A program made the translations under genes and the position numbers. DNA of 64,000 nucleotides. Origin: Calonectria ilicicola. Lineage: Eukaryota; Ascomycota; Sordariomycetes; Hypocreales; Nectriaceae. Below the pieces are notes generated by a model. That model did not search any database. It saw nothing but the letters and a program-made list of their open reading frames with translations, and had not been told where the DNA came from. Each line of letters opens with the position of its first letter. Within the stretch, counting starts at the first letter, position 1. Positions 46,156 to 57,788 of this stretch are shown in pieces. The DNA is taken from NCBI GenBank assembly GCA_020809705.1, contig CP085829.1, positions 6,262,001 through 6,326,000 on the forward strand. The letters are read 5' to 3'.

Positions 46156-47833
46156 ATGCCACCACAAACACCTATTGGCACAACTACCGTTGATGTCCCG
46201 CAGCTAGGCACAATCAAAGGCCTTCTTTTTCAAGACGGCACAAGCCAGTTTTGTGGAATTCCATATGCCAATCTTGCTAAGCGATGGTCTCGAAGCACAC
46301 TGAAAAAAGATTTGCCAGACGGCTTCCACGACGGAACTCAACATGGGTAATAGCAGACCCAACCGATTATGTTTAAAGATTAACACATTTTCTAGACCAA
46401 TCTCACCCCAGCCACCAGAGTTGGTGGGCATTGAAGACCCAATGGTCCCAGTTCCACCATTCCCTCACTTCCAGGAACCGACAGAGGACGAATTCAACGG
46501 CCTCAATTTGACCGTAGTGGGACCTTCCAGAACCGAGGGTCAAAGCTATCCAGTCATGGTTTGGATTCATGGAGGTGGCTTTTTATTCGGCTCTTCCACT
46601 CATCCAACTTATGATACGGTAAATTTGGTTTCGTTTGCCAGCAAAAAGGGATCACCAGTTGTTATTGTAAGTCTCAACTACCGCGTCGGCCTCTTTGGAT
46701 TCATGGCATCACAAGCAATCAAAGAGGATCTATCCCGTGATGGATTCAAAGGGGTTGGAAACTTTGGCCTCACGGATCAACAGACAGCTCTGGACTGGGT
46801 CCAAGAGTACATCAGTGCATTTGGCGGAGATCCCAATAATGTGACTGTCTTTGGAGAATCGGCTGGAGGCATGAGCGTTGCGCATCAGATCTGGGCAAGG
46901 GAGCCCCGTGTTTTTCATCGTGGCATCAGCATGTCTGGTACCTTGAACAGCCTTACAGTCCTGCCTCTGGAGAAGCATGAAAAGCGCTGGAATGCACTCC
47001 TAAAGTATTTTGACATTGGTGAACAAGACCCCGATGCTCTAGAGAAGCTCCGTGCAATTCCGCAACAAACATTGGCTGCTGCTACATGCGCTTTCGAGGG
47101 CACCGACCCAATGCCGAACCCTTGTGACGATGGCTGGTTTCACAGCAATTCTCCATCAATCTCTACGATTACCACACCCCCAGAATGGCTTCAAGCTTAC
47201 ATCACTGGCGATACCAAAGATGAAGGCCTCATCTTCCGTGGCCTACTAGAGGATGAAAACTATACTTCTATCAAGGAGAAGTTGGCCAAGTATCTAGGTC
47301 ATGACAAGGCCAAATTCATTTTGGATATCTATGATATGCATCCTGACATTCCAGAAGAAAAGCTTCGATTGCTCTTCGAAGAAATGATTGGTGACATTGG
47401 TCTCAAAATTCCAAGCCGCCTACACGCTCAAGCTTCCACAATTCCGCGCACATTTGGCTATCATTTTGACCAGCTTTCGACATTAGACAATCCTCTCAAG
47501 GGATTTGCATATCATGCGATTGATATTTTGTATGTTTTTCTCAACTTCACAGAGTCCATGTCGGATGGTCAACAGCGGCTTGCACACAAAGTGGCCGGGG
47601 ACTTTATCGATTTCGCCCACGGCAAGGACCCTTGGGAAAGGTATAGTGTTTCCAATCGCTGGATGGTATATGGCCCGGATAACGAATTCACGTTGAAATC
47701 TGAGAAAGAGGACAACGAGGTGAGACGATATGACAGATGGGAGGCAGCCATGGCAGCTGTGGATGTTGACAAATGGGGCGAGGCAGTCGATTACATCGCA
47801 AATAAACGATTTCTTTTAGACTCATCTGAGTAG
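46156..47833 (+). CDS. Type-B carboxylesterase
   Basis: Two exons, 46156-46346 and 46396-47833, 542 residues. There is no signal peptide (start MPPQTPIGTTTVDVPQLG), so it is probably intracellular, unlike many secreted fungal type-B esterases. Motifs: WIHGGGFLFGS (oxyanion hole), NYRVGLFGF, GNFGLTDQQTALDWVQEYISAFGGDP, and GESAGGMS around the catalytic Ser. The catalytic His lies probably in FAYHAIDILYVF. It would hydrolyse carboxylic esters or transfer acyl groups. It lies in tandem between the acetyltransferase and the P450 on the same strand. Confidence 0.92.
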
Positions 47834-48406
47834 TTAGAGAAATCACATTACCGCGTATCACAATGAATAAAAATGGTAACGGAGTCCTTAAAATTCTCTC
47901 AGCGATTTTTTTGGGTTACTTCTTTGGCATTGATACCCACTAGTTTGACCATGAGGTGGATTCATGCACTCAGATGAACCGAGTTGAAACAATTTCGAAG
48001 CAGTAATTCCAGAAAACGGCCGACCACTAAAAAGTCTTATTTTCTACCTACTTTTCCAATCGGCAGTTTTGTAGTCAGAGATCCGCAGCGGGAGGGAAAT
48101 GCTTGCGACTCACTCACTGGTCAGCAACGCTTCGATCCGCGTCCCGCGGCCTCCTTGGACCCGAAAATCTACGAATCAAAGACTTTACCCCTGCTTTGCT
48201 TTCCCCAGACCCACGAACATGGCTCACACCGAGTATGCCAATTCTGCATTAGGCAATTCATCGCAACTTCGGTCTTTCCGCATATTTGAAAAACTCCGAC
48301 AAGTTTTCCGAAGCCTTGTATTTCATCGTGAGCGATAACCTGCTTCTACCCTTATTCTTAGCGTCAGGCTCAACACCTTCATCTTGCGACGCATGCATCG
48401 TAGAAT
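47834..48406. other. Intergenic region
   Basis: 570 bp between esterase and P450; carries the P450 promoter. No gene seen. Confidence 0.6.
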
Positions 48407-50052
48407 ATGCTAGTCACTCCTCTGTATCTATTGGGCTGCGGCTCTGCCTTTTTGGCTTTGGTTTTATTTATTCAGGTCAGTTTACAGCGGCCACCGTGTC
48501 CGTCCTTGCACGAATTCCCAGTTAAACGAATATCCATCAGTTTGCAACCCGAGCAACAAAAAGCCCTCTTCGAAAAATACCAGGACCATGGTATACTCAC
48601 TTCACCCATTACGTTCTCAAGTTCAGCACACTCGCCGGCCGGCGAATGCATTATGTTCACCACCTTCATGAGAAATATGGCCCCATCGTGCGTATCTCTC
48701 CGAGACAAGTGGCAGTCGCTGATGCTGATGGGTTCGCGGCAATTCATCGCATCGGTGCTGGGTTTGTTAAATCACAATGGTATGAGGACTTTCTAGGAGG
48801 AGCGGACGCTGATAATGGCATTGGGGTTGGTCTCTTTGCTACAACGGACCCAAAGGGACACGCCCAAAAGCGTAAGCTCTTTGCTAGAGCCTTCTCAATG
48901 GCTTCTCTCCGAGAAAACTGCGAAGAGGTCGTGAGAGAGAAAATCGACAGAGCCGTAGCACGTATCCAAGCCGAGGCATCGACTGGGATCGCCGATATTT
49001 TCAAGTGGTGGATGCTTATGACATCGGATGTGATTGGGCAGCTTGCATTCGGCGAGTCGTTTGAGTTACTTGAGGCCGGAAAAGTAATGCCATCTACCGC
49101 TCTCATTCTTCTCATACTAATCCTGCCAGAAAAACGAGTACATCGAAGTCCTTGAGACCACCGCATTGGCAATGACGCTGCAGTACGAACTCCCGTGGCT
49201 GTACAAAATATGCCACTACGTCCCGCTCAAGCCGGTCCAACGCTTACTCAACGCCCCCCGATTGGTCAAAGCCTATGGTGGCCGCGCCGTGGCCAATTTA
49301 TACCGACACAGTGATAACAGGGCAAACCTCTTTGCTAACATGCTGGCGCAAATCGAGTCCTCCGAAAAATCGCCACTATCCGACGACAATATCCGACGGG
49401 AAGCCAGCAACTTCATCGTGGCTGGAGCCGACACGACGTCTAATACCCTTACATACGTTATCTGGTCAATCCTTAAACGGCCAGCACTTCAAACCCGACT
49501 TGAGGCGGAGCTGGCGTCAGTTGGCGACGTTTTTGACGATGCCGTGTTGGAAAAGCTTCCATTGCTGAATGCAGTTATTGAAGAGACACTCCGCTTGTAT
49601 GGAGCAGTACCATCCAACTTGGCTCGGGTTGTTCCATCTGGTGGTATTACTGTGGGCGGTCATTTTATCCCCGGTGGGTACGAAGTTGAGACACAAGCGT
49701 ACACGCTGCACAGAAACGAGACCGTATTCCCGGACCCCCTCAGGTAAACAAAATATCTATTTCAAGCAATATTTCAAGAGCTAATATGACTAGGTTTGAT
49801 GAGACACGATGGCTAGACCCAAGTTCGCTAACTCCAAGGCAAAAGAGTCTATTTTGTCCCTTTGGTGCTGGGACCCGCGTTTGCATCGGCCTCCACCTCG
49901 CCCGCATGGAAATTCGTCTTGGCACAGCGATGCTGCTGAAGAAGTGTCCCGGGCTGAAACTCTCTGAGAGCATGGATGATTCTATGATGGAGATGTATAA
50001 CTTCTTTCTAGCTGGACCTGTAGGAAAGCGTTGCGACGTCACCATGTTATAG
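48407..50052 (+). CDS. Cytochrome P450
   Basis: Four exons, 48407-48475, 48541-49083, 49130-49743 and 49794-50052, sum 494 residues in frame. Exon 1 is the N-terminal membrane anchor (MLVTPLYLLGCGSAFLALVLFIQ). Then come the Pro-rich hinge SPLRKIPGPW, HEKYGPIVRISP, helix-C KRKLFARAFS, I-helix AGADTTSN, ExxR in EETLRLYGA, and the haem loop FGAGTRVCIGLHLA with the axial Cys. All conserved motifs are intact, so it should be an active ER monooxygenase taking electrons from P450 reductase. The substrate is unknown; neighbours suggest a small tailoring pathway. Its stop codon lies 1 bp from the stop codon of the convergent NAD synthetase gene. Confidence 0.94.
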
Positions 50053-50053
50053 T

Positions 50054-53000
50054 CTAGACCTTATCCTGTCGCTTCTTCAAACTCGACTCCATCTCATTGA
50101 CGTGTGCCCTGATCTTGTTGAACTGCCACGGCCAGTTGACAACGTACAGGAAAGGACGCAAGCTGTGTAATATTAGTAAATAGAACCTCTCAAGAATAGA
50201 TGCTTAACTGGGATGTAATTGTGTCCCATCCCAGATGATCATTTGGTGAATAGACTCTCAACTTACTCGTGTCTATTATCGTCTGGGTTGTACGATTCGA
50301 GATGGCTGTATAATATTAGAAACCACATTTAAATCTGGTAATGCAGTAGAAAAGATACTTACACGCTAGGTGTCAGGGTAGTGGACTTGTGTCGGGAAAT
50401 TGCACTATTCCAGGTCAGCATTTTGTTTAAACCCCGAGTTATGCAAAAGGCGGTGTTGCTCTGAATGCTCCACGCGGAATTTGCACTAATAGGCCGTTTT
50501 ACGTACTAAAAGCGGAAGAATTTGAAGACCTTATCGGCAATCTCCCGAGGACCGAAACCAGGGCGGTTCTTCCATTCTGAAAGCAGTCGCAGATAAGCAG
50601 ACCACGGGCCACACTTGTGAACCTTTCGCAGGATTCTATTCAAAATCATTAGCATAAAATTCAATATCACGTTTCCCCCTCAGTTTCAGTGCATACCCAA
50701 AGTCTGAGAGCTCCTTGTAAGTAAGGCCCATTTCCTCCTCATCAGACTGAACACCGGCGGAGAGTGGGAGAAGTTCAGCAGAAGGAGTGGCCTCGATAAA
50801 TTCTGTCATGATGGGCATGTCCCAGTTGTCGCGAGCCCATCGCTGAAAGTTGACTGCGTCTGTCTTGGAGATGGAGCCCAAGGGGGAGAGATCGGCGGAA
50901 CTGGCGTCATACTATGCAAATTAGCGACGACCGAAACCCATTTGCTTCTCCTGCTCAGCTGCTCACCTTGGTGTAATAACCTCGGAGGTTCTCTATTTGC
51001 TTGTCAGTTTGCTGGCCTCGTACGTCCTTGGGGAAATTTTAGTCACACACCATCGACGTTGCCCGAGCCCAGCACAAGAAGCGCGGCGCCTGCTCTGGGC
51101 AAGCCTCTTGCCTGAGTGGATACTTGAGCAAGCTCATAAGCCACTACCATTCGGTTTCTAGCCTGGATATTCTGCTTTGCCAAGTTCTCGCTTGCTGTGC
51201 CTCCCTCAACAGCAAACTTGGGTTGGAACCCATCGAGCGCATCTGCGATAAGCGATTCATGGGCATCCACAGCTTTATCAATGTTGAGGTCAGTGTGGTA
51301 AGCCCCGATTTGGGCAGACAGTCGCTTAGCTCCTGTTCATTGCCAGTTAGCCTAGCTCGAGTAGTATCAAACAAATCAACCCACTTGATCTCGTCTCATC
51401 GCCGCTGTTCTTGGTCCCCATGTAGCATGTGTGGAGCACCTTGGAAACAATCTCCTCGGGGCTCTTCGGAACATAATCTTTGATACCGACGACTCGTCGC
51501 AGGTCGTTCAAGGTGCTCTCCTCTCCATTCTGGATTGACTTATATACCAACTTTGTCATGCCCAAAACAAAAATCGCGACACTGGAGGAATCAAGGCCTC
51601 CGCTAAGTGCTAAAAAGAAGCCAGCACTCGAGCTCCGCACCAAATATTGCCACAGATAAACTGAGGTAGCCTAACAACAGTCAGTTTTTTTTTTTTTTTT
51701 TTTTGGGGGGGGGGGCTGGATAGCTAGAATTGTGTACATAAGGTGAAAAGAGAAAAGAGAAACAGACTGAGGGAGAGAAATAAAAGCAGAGGGAGGGAGA
51801 TAAAGAAAAGGTGTTGAGACAACTAGCAAAACCAGAAAAGTCGCACTTCTAGTCTCCGTACTAGTTCTTGTGCATGGATAACAAAAAGAGAAAGAAAAAA
51901 GGAAAAAAAAAAAGGAGGGAATGTTTCATACCAAATGAATTTCTTCGTATACATCCAAAACCTTGATGGGGATCTTGGTGGCAATTTCTTTGTCCGAAAG
52001 GAAAATCTCCGAGCTGGGACGACCCAAGGTGATGTCGCACTGAACACGAGGGTACTCTGGCTGTCGAGCAGCTTGAAGATTGCGGCTATGGCCTGTACGA
52101 TAGCTGCGAACCCTACCCAAGTCAACAGTCGCAACGATGACTTCGACCGGCAAGAGAGAAAACTGCGATGACTGTGCGAGAACGTCACCGTTCTGGATGA
52201 TCATACTAGAGCCATCGCTGATCTTAAGTCAGTATATGGCCTTTTTTACATGTTCGGCAAGAAAGAACAAGACTCACTATAAAACTCTAGCTTCTCCGTC
52301 AAGACCCTATTGCGGTCATTTGTAAGGCTACATCCGAGTGCATGCATGATTGGGATATCAACTTACAGAGCTGTTGGCGTAAACGTAGAGACCGCCGTTA
52401 CTCCTGGTAGAGTTGGAAATCAGGTCGAGTCTGGTTTTCAGCTTGCGAAGCTCAGCATGCGAAGCACTTGAGTTCTGAATGACAAAGTATTAGTTGATAA
52501 AGGCTATTGGCCAAAACATGGGAAGCGGGTTTACCAAAATAATCTCAGCACCGTCGACTTTGGATCAAGACCCATATTAGTAAAAAAAAGACTATCATCA
52601 AGCAGCGGGACCAGGTTTTACATACGAGCAGTGAATATGGAGGGGTTTCTAGGGACAAACTAGATTAAGAGTGTCAGCCAGTGCATTAAAGAAAAGGCTT
52701 TGAGTGCCATAAGGCTCCACCCTGGTCGTTTAAATTATATAAGCCACCAAAAATTAATTTTTGATGTACGATGATCGACCAGGGTGTAGCCTTACGGCTC
52801 TCAACGGGCAACATACGAGCTCTTCACACGTCTCACACGTTACCGACGTGTCCGGTGTCTCAAGAATGAAATCTCCAATAGGAGCAGTAGACTGTCCAGT
52901 GATTTCTCGAACAATGGAATGAAGCTTATGATCCTCGATCTGGCGTTCCTTAATCCAAGGGGTGAAACTGAATGCCCGTATTAGTACTGTGGACGAGGAT

Positions 53001-53617
53001 AAATTGACTAGACTCACTGCCTCGGCTCCCTATATAGGCCGTCGCCGGCAAGGGCTATATCGCCGGGTTAGTCATGTTCCCGATATGAGAGTTTATGGAG
53101 GTTACGGAGGTTGCAAACCTTGCTTGGCCCTGATGGCAAACACCTTTCGATATGTACACAGGACTCGACAGTTGTACTGGACGTTCTTGTGTCTGACGCC
53201 CATGCCGAGATCGACGAGCATATCTTTGCACACGTCATCGGAGATGATTTCAGCCAGGACCTCCCAGCTGTGCAACTCGGTATCGCTCTTGAGTCATAGT
53301 TAGTGGATGAAATGAATGCGAAACCACGCAGCGCCGAAGTTGAGTCTTTTTTGTGCTCAACAGAGGCCCAATGAGGATCTGCAACGGCGTACCTCCAAGT
53401 GGTGATCGAGACATCCTGCGTGCGAGTTAGTCGAGCAGCCAGCAGTGAGCGATTAGTGGCACGCACCATATCCCGGGATCTCGAGCTCAGGCCCTGTTCG
53501 CAGGGTAGCGCCCTTCTCCTTGGCGATGCGGATCGACTCCAGGATGCGATCGCGGTTGCCCAAAAAGTCGAGGGGGACACTGGGCAGCGAAGCCGCCGCA
53601 ACAGTTACAAATTCCAT
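50054..53617 (-). CDS. QNS1: Glutamine-dependent NAD+ synthetase
   Basis: 18 exons close in frame to 712 residues (yeast Qns1 is 714). Exon bounds, 5' to 3': 53617-53467, 53415-53393, 53287-53119, 53054-53018, 52967-52817, 52659-52626, 52557-52535, 52474-52367, 52306-52278, 52217-51932, 51670-51385, 51332-51051, 50992-50967, 50911-50697, 50635-50507, 50404-50363, 50305-50267, 50162-50054. The N-terminal nitrilase-type glutaminase has ELEIPGYG (Glu), IRAKQ (Lys) and CEEL (Cys nucleophile); the synthetase domain has the ATP loop [10 protein letters not shown], then [23 protein letters not shown] and [30 protein letters not shown]. It makes NAD+ from deamido-NAD+, ATP and glutamine and is essential in fungi. 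Several exons are only 23-42 nt, unusual for this phylum. Confidence 0.95.
51687..51715 (+). repeat. Poly-T / poly-G junction tract in an intron
   Basis: Some 18 T followed by about 10 G inside the 261-nt tenth intron of the NAD synthetase gene. On the gene's strand it reads C-run then A-run just before the acceptor. Length counts in such tracts are prone to assembly error. Confidence 0.8.
52712..52792. mobile_element. MITE, Tc1/mariner-type, in an NAD synthetase intron
   Basis: An 81-bp element with terminal inverted repeats AGGCTCCACCCTGGTCG and AGGCTACACCCTGGTCG (one mismatch in 17), flanked on both sides by TA, the usual target of Tc1/mariner transposons. It has no coding capacity and lies inside the fifth intron, which is 157 nt long. 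Confidence 0.85.
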
Positions 53618-54626
53618 TTTGCGCGGCTGAGAAAAGTGTTGTTGATGAGCAAAGTGTCTGGCTTTTGGAACCACCTTGAGTCTGTCTCTCCCTTGTTATC
53701 TCTGGCAAAATCTCGGCAAAAATCTCCGAGCGACGTCCGGGCCTTTGCTACCCCGCGGTGGGGCAGGGCCCTTAGCCTCGTATGTACGCGTCTAGCTGCA
53801 CGCGACTCGAACGAATTGGCGCTGGGTTGATTAGTAGAATATTGTGCACATAAGTAATTGCTTTGGCGGGATTAGATGGGATATTAGAAGAAATTAAATA
53901 TGTTGCTACTAATTCACGGATTTCTTCTGTTCCTTTTTTTTTTTTTTGTCTAAAGAGACATTCTCGTACCTGAGAACTTCAACCCTGATGGGATTCTCTC
54001 CGACTGCTCCGGAATAGTAACTGGCATCGAAAAAAAAACCAGGCAGCAGCAAAAAGAACCCCAATATTAATTAAACACCCGCAGACAAATACATACAGTC
54101 ATAAATAGGAAATATCAATTTAAACTCTTACATCACGCATACAAGCCGGGAATCCGTTTCTTTCACATGTCGCCCTGTCATTTCACTGTGCTCTAGGTTA
54201 GGCCACCAGCCAACTTGAAGCGGGGCTTTTCCTCTCCCCCTGCTGCAAACAACAATAATTAGGACAGTACCCGTTTACGATGCCAGGCTCCGCCCGCATT
54301 CATTTCACGCTTGTCCAAACCTGTTAGGGACCCAGCCCAAATAACAATCCGCCAACAGTCGGTCCTCTGAACGAATTATTTTTCGACTCACTCATGGAAT
54401 CTCACCTCGTACAAAGTCTTGTTCTAAATTTAGTCAGCTGCATGTCGCAGTTCACTCTCACTTGTTTCACGGAAAAATTTCACTCCGCACGCGGCACAAC
54501 ACCTGTACTTATGACGCGACCATTTCATTCAAAAATCAGATTGCTCATCAAACACAGCCACGTATCACTGTCATCTCTGCGGCCTCTTATCGCTTCTCTG
54601 CACGTGAGCGGCTCGTTTACTTCACA
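53618..54626. other. Intergenic region between divergent genes
   Basis: 1.0 kb shared upstream region of the NAD synthetase and the F-box-like gene. Contains a T run near 53935. The ORF at 54394-54798 overlaps the next gene's first exon in another frame and is not supported. Confidence 0.55.
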
Positions 54627-56667
54627 ATGGACCAACAGCGACAGCGAGGAAATGACTCGAGCCTATCCATTAGACATGTTCCTCTGCATCGGCAATGCGG
54701 TGTCTGCGGGGACAAAATCTCGATGCACGAAAAAGTTGTTGCTAGTGAGTAGCCCTCTTTCCATGCCATTCATTTCTGATCTTGACCCACAAGTCTAGTG
54801 GCTGAAACCCGAGATTCGAGTGCATGCGTTGGAACCAGCCGCCCAGTCTTGTTTCCTAACACTGACAAGTTTCTCATGCCTGGCGTTAGCAAGAAATGGG
54901 TGAATGCGCGCAAATTGTGCCTTCCTCAAGGCTGTGATATATGTGCTGCTGGGCCCGAGTTCATTACCATCCACAATGATTGCTTTCAAATCTTTATACA
55001 AACCTACCAAAATAATTGGAAAGTCGACAAGAAAGAAGCTCTGAATAAGCTCTGGGTCATTGGTACATGGAGGCGTCCATGGCCTGGCGCCCGGCCACTC
55101 AATCTCACTCAAGGGCCCTTGGACCAAGCCGCATTTGCAATCGTTGCCAAAATCAGCGGCATCCCTTTGCTCTGCAACCTACCGCCCGAGATCATCCTCA
55201 TGATTCAAAATGTTTCTCCTCCTTCATTGTTCTGGACGGCAATTTATATTATGGCCAGAACCTCGGAGCCACCGCCACAGAGCGAGGCCATCACTATCCC
55301 GCTTGACAACATTTTGTCTTGGGAGCGCCATGGCAACATGGAGTCTGGCAGTCCTCCCTGGTCAATGCCACCATTAATTCGACTCACTATGGATGTATCT
55401 GGCATTTGTAAAATAGAGCGCTTACACGACCAGCCCCCGTATCGCAATGAAACACTAGGAAAGCAGGCGTTTATTGTCGAGAAAGTTACGGAAATATCCC
55501 ACATTGATGCTGAATTTAGGGTACCTGGCCTTTCACTCATTGTATTTTCCTGAAGACATCTAACAGTTCTTAGGATGGTCTTTTACGGTTACGCTTGCCA
55601 GAAAATCGCCCCGGACTCCGAATCTGGAATACGCCAAGCCCACCTTCAACTTTCCAACAGTTTCCTATCAGGAAGCCCTCATCCTGGCAACGTCTACATG
55701 CTGTAGATTTGGGGAGCATCCGCGGAATCAGTTTCTTCCTCCAGTACGGTCAGCTGCGAGATATCTATTTTCATAAATCTGAGAATTCATCTGCTATCGA
55801 TGTTTACAAAGAATTCCGCACCAAATTTATTACATGGATTTATACGCCCATTGCGCCGAATGATAGAGTTCTTGTTCTTGGAACTCGTAAAACAGACTTG
55901 GGCTTCAGCATTCTGGCAAGTTCGAATCTATCCATAATAGATTTCCGCTACTAACAATTATTTACTAGCTTCGAACCAGTTTAGTCGGCGATATCTTCGT
56001 CGGGCTATTGCAACGTCGGTTTCAGCAGGATCGGCTTCTTGCATACGGGTCCCCCATAACATTGGTTTATGGTGAGCCTGGTTATCGTACGGACCCGATG
56101 CCTGTTTTTGGAGCCCACTGTGATCCTGAATTGATGGACAACAAACCCGAACCCTTTTCAGCCTGGGGATTTGGTCCTTATGAACGTGTTGAATATTATT
56201 CATCAGCGTCTCTCGTTGGCATCCAGAAAGCCCAGGTATTTTACGAACCTAGAACCAAGCTGTGCAGAGGCGTCTTATTTAAATACGAAAATGGAGGAGA
56301 GTGTACGATCGGGGAGTGCCGTTTGTACCTTGACCAAAATATCATAGTGGAACGACCATTCAGGGTATGTTACAGACGTGTTTCAAAAACTAGTTCTGGC
56401 GTGGGGAGTCATCATGGCTGCAAAGTCGAGTTTGGGGTGACAGAGGCACACAAACATGATGATGAAGATCATGATGATGAAGATCATGATGATGAAGATC
56501 ATGATAATGAAGATCATTATAATGAAGATCATTATAATGAAGATTATGATAATGATGATGATAGATGGAACTGTGTGCCTCTAGGACATGGCACCATCAA
56601 CTTTTTCTTTGCTCAGAATTCATCGACTACCATTTCAGTCGTCGGAGCTCCTATACTGCCCAGGTAG
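54627..56667 (+). CDS. F-box-like fungal protein with Asp/His-rich repeat
   Basis: Four exons, 54627-54744, 54799-55520, 55574-55915 and 55969-56667, 626 residues. The third intron is GC-AG (CTG|GCAAGT...ACTAG). The N-terminus has a small Cys set (CGVCGDKI, CLPQGCDICAAG) and then an F-box-like LPPEIILMIQ. The middle reads FRDGLLRLRLP and WNTPSPP, then ITWIYTPIAPNDRVLVLGTR, a domain seen in many uncharacterised fungal F-box proteins as I recall. Near the C-terminus is an Asp/Glu/His tandem repeat, followed by HGTINFFFAQNSS. If a true F-box is present it would recruit substrates to an SCF ubiquitin ligase; that is not certain. Confidence 0.75.
56453..56560 (+). repeat. 15-bp coding tandem repeat (GATGATGAAGATCAT)
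   Basis: About seven imperfect units in frame in the F-box-like gene, encoding D-D-E-D-H blocks that drift to N-E-D-H-Y. Acidic and His-rich, so metal binding is possible. Confidence 0.9.
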
Positions 56668-56992
56668 ATTCTCTATACGAAATTGGCCGTTCTTCACGGA
56701 GGCTCAGATTTTATATTGTCGTTGGGGCACTACTACAGAATATGTGATGGTTGGACCCTCGTAAAAATGTGTTCTTCGCCCACGTGGCCGTGGATCTTTG
56801 ACCCTCATTGTACAGTGACTGCACATGGAGCCTCTTTGAAAGCATTTATTGGTAAATTTAATACCTAACTAGAGAAATATAAAGGCTTTAAAGATCCCCA
56901 AACTTCCAAAAGAGAAAAGGAATTGGCCAAAATAATTAAAGTGACGATTTTCCTGAGACTTTTCATTAAATTATGTTCCTATTTACATTAAA
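56668..56992. other. Intergenic gap
   Basis: 325 bp between convergent genes; no gene seen. Confidence 0.6.
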
Positions 56993-57788
56993 TTAAGCAC
57001 TAGCTAGAATAGTACCCCTCTTTGAGCTGCTTCGCAAGCCAGATACTTTTAGTTTTCCAAGTGAGCTCTTGAGCAGCGTTGATAGTCTTCTCTTTTGTGG
57101 CTTCTCCTCATCAGAACTCGTCTGCTCTAAAGTTGCCTCGGTGGCTTGCCTAGCCAGCGCCGACTGTGCCTGGTCCAGTTGGATTTGGTACTTCAAAATC
57201 AACTTGACACTGTCTCCCACCATCTTGCCGACAGCCTCGGTATCTTTTGCTGTGAGCTCCATAAAATCTATGCCCAGCTCTTCTGCAAGCTCCTTTCCTT
57301 CCTGCGTGGACACTTCTCGTTGTTCGGAATCGGCCTTGTTTGCGACTAGCATCATAGGACCCGACTTCCAAGTATCCATTGAGATGTTTGGATACTCATC
57401 TGGGCGGCAATTCTGTCGCGCTTGGCGAATGCGAGCGTGAATCGACCGTATTTCCTCAAATGAAGCCTTGGAAGTGATGCCGTAGACGAGTATGTAGCCA
57501 TCTCCGGCCTGAATCAAATGGTCTTCCATTGATTTGAATTCTTCGGTCGAATGGGTGTCAACAAGCTCCAGCACGCATTCTTTTTGCTCGACCACAATTT
57601 TCTTTCTGTAAGGTCCTTCGGTTGACGCGTCGCCAGTCTCAATGAAGCGGGAATAGCTAAACTGTGGTCATGTTAACCTTGTTCGTATAAGCAAATACAG
57701 CGGGGATTCCTACCTGGCGTGCGATGCATGATTTTCCAACACCACTCATTCCAAAAATCACAGGCTCGATACGCTGTGGTCGCGACAT
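56993..57788 (-). CDS. Ras-like small GTPase, divergent
   Basis: Two exons, 57788-57714 and 57661-56993, 247 residues. The start MSRPQRIEPVIFGMSGVGKS contains the P-loop G-x4-GKS. Strand 3 reads LELVDTHSTEEF, where Ras has D-T-A-G-Q-E; Gly and the catalytic Gln are replaced, so GTP hydrolysis may be weak. DGYILVYGI, a NKAD motif and LTAKD (SAK-like) complete the G-domain. An insert follows RQNCRPDEYPN. The C-terminus is basic (KRRLSTLL, RSSSKRG) but ends ILASA with no CaaX box, so prenylation is not expected and membrane binding, if any, must rely on basic residues. Family clear, role unknown. Confidence 0.88.
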
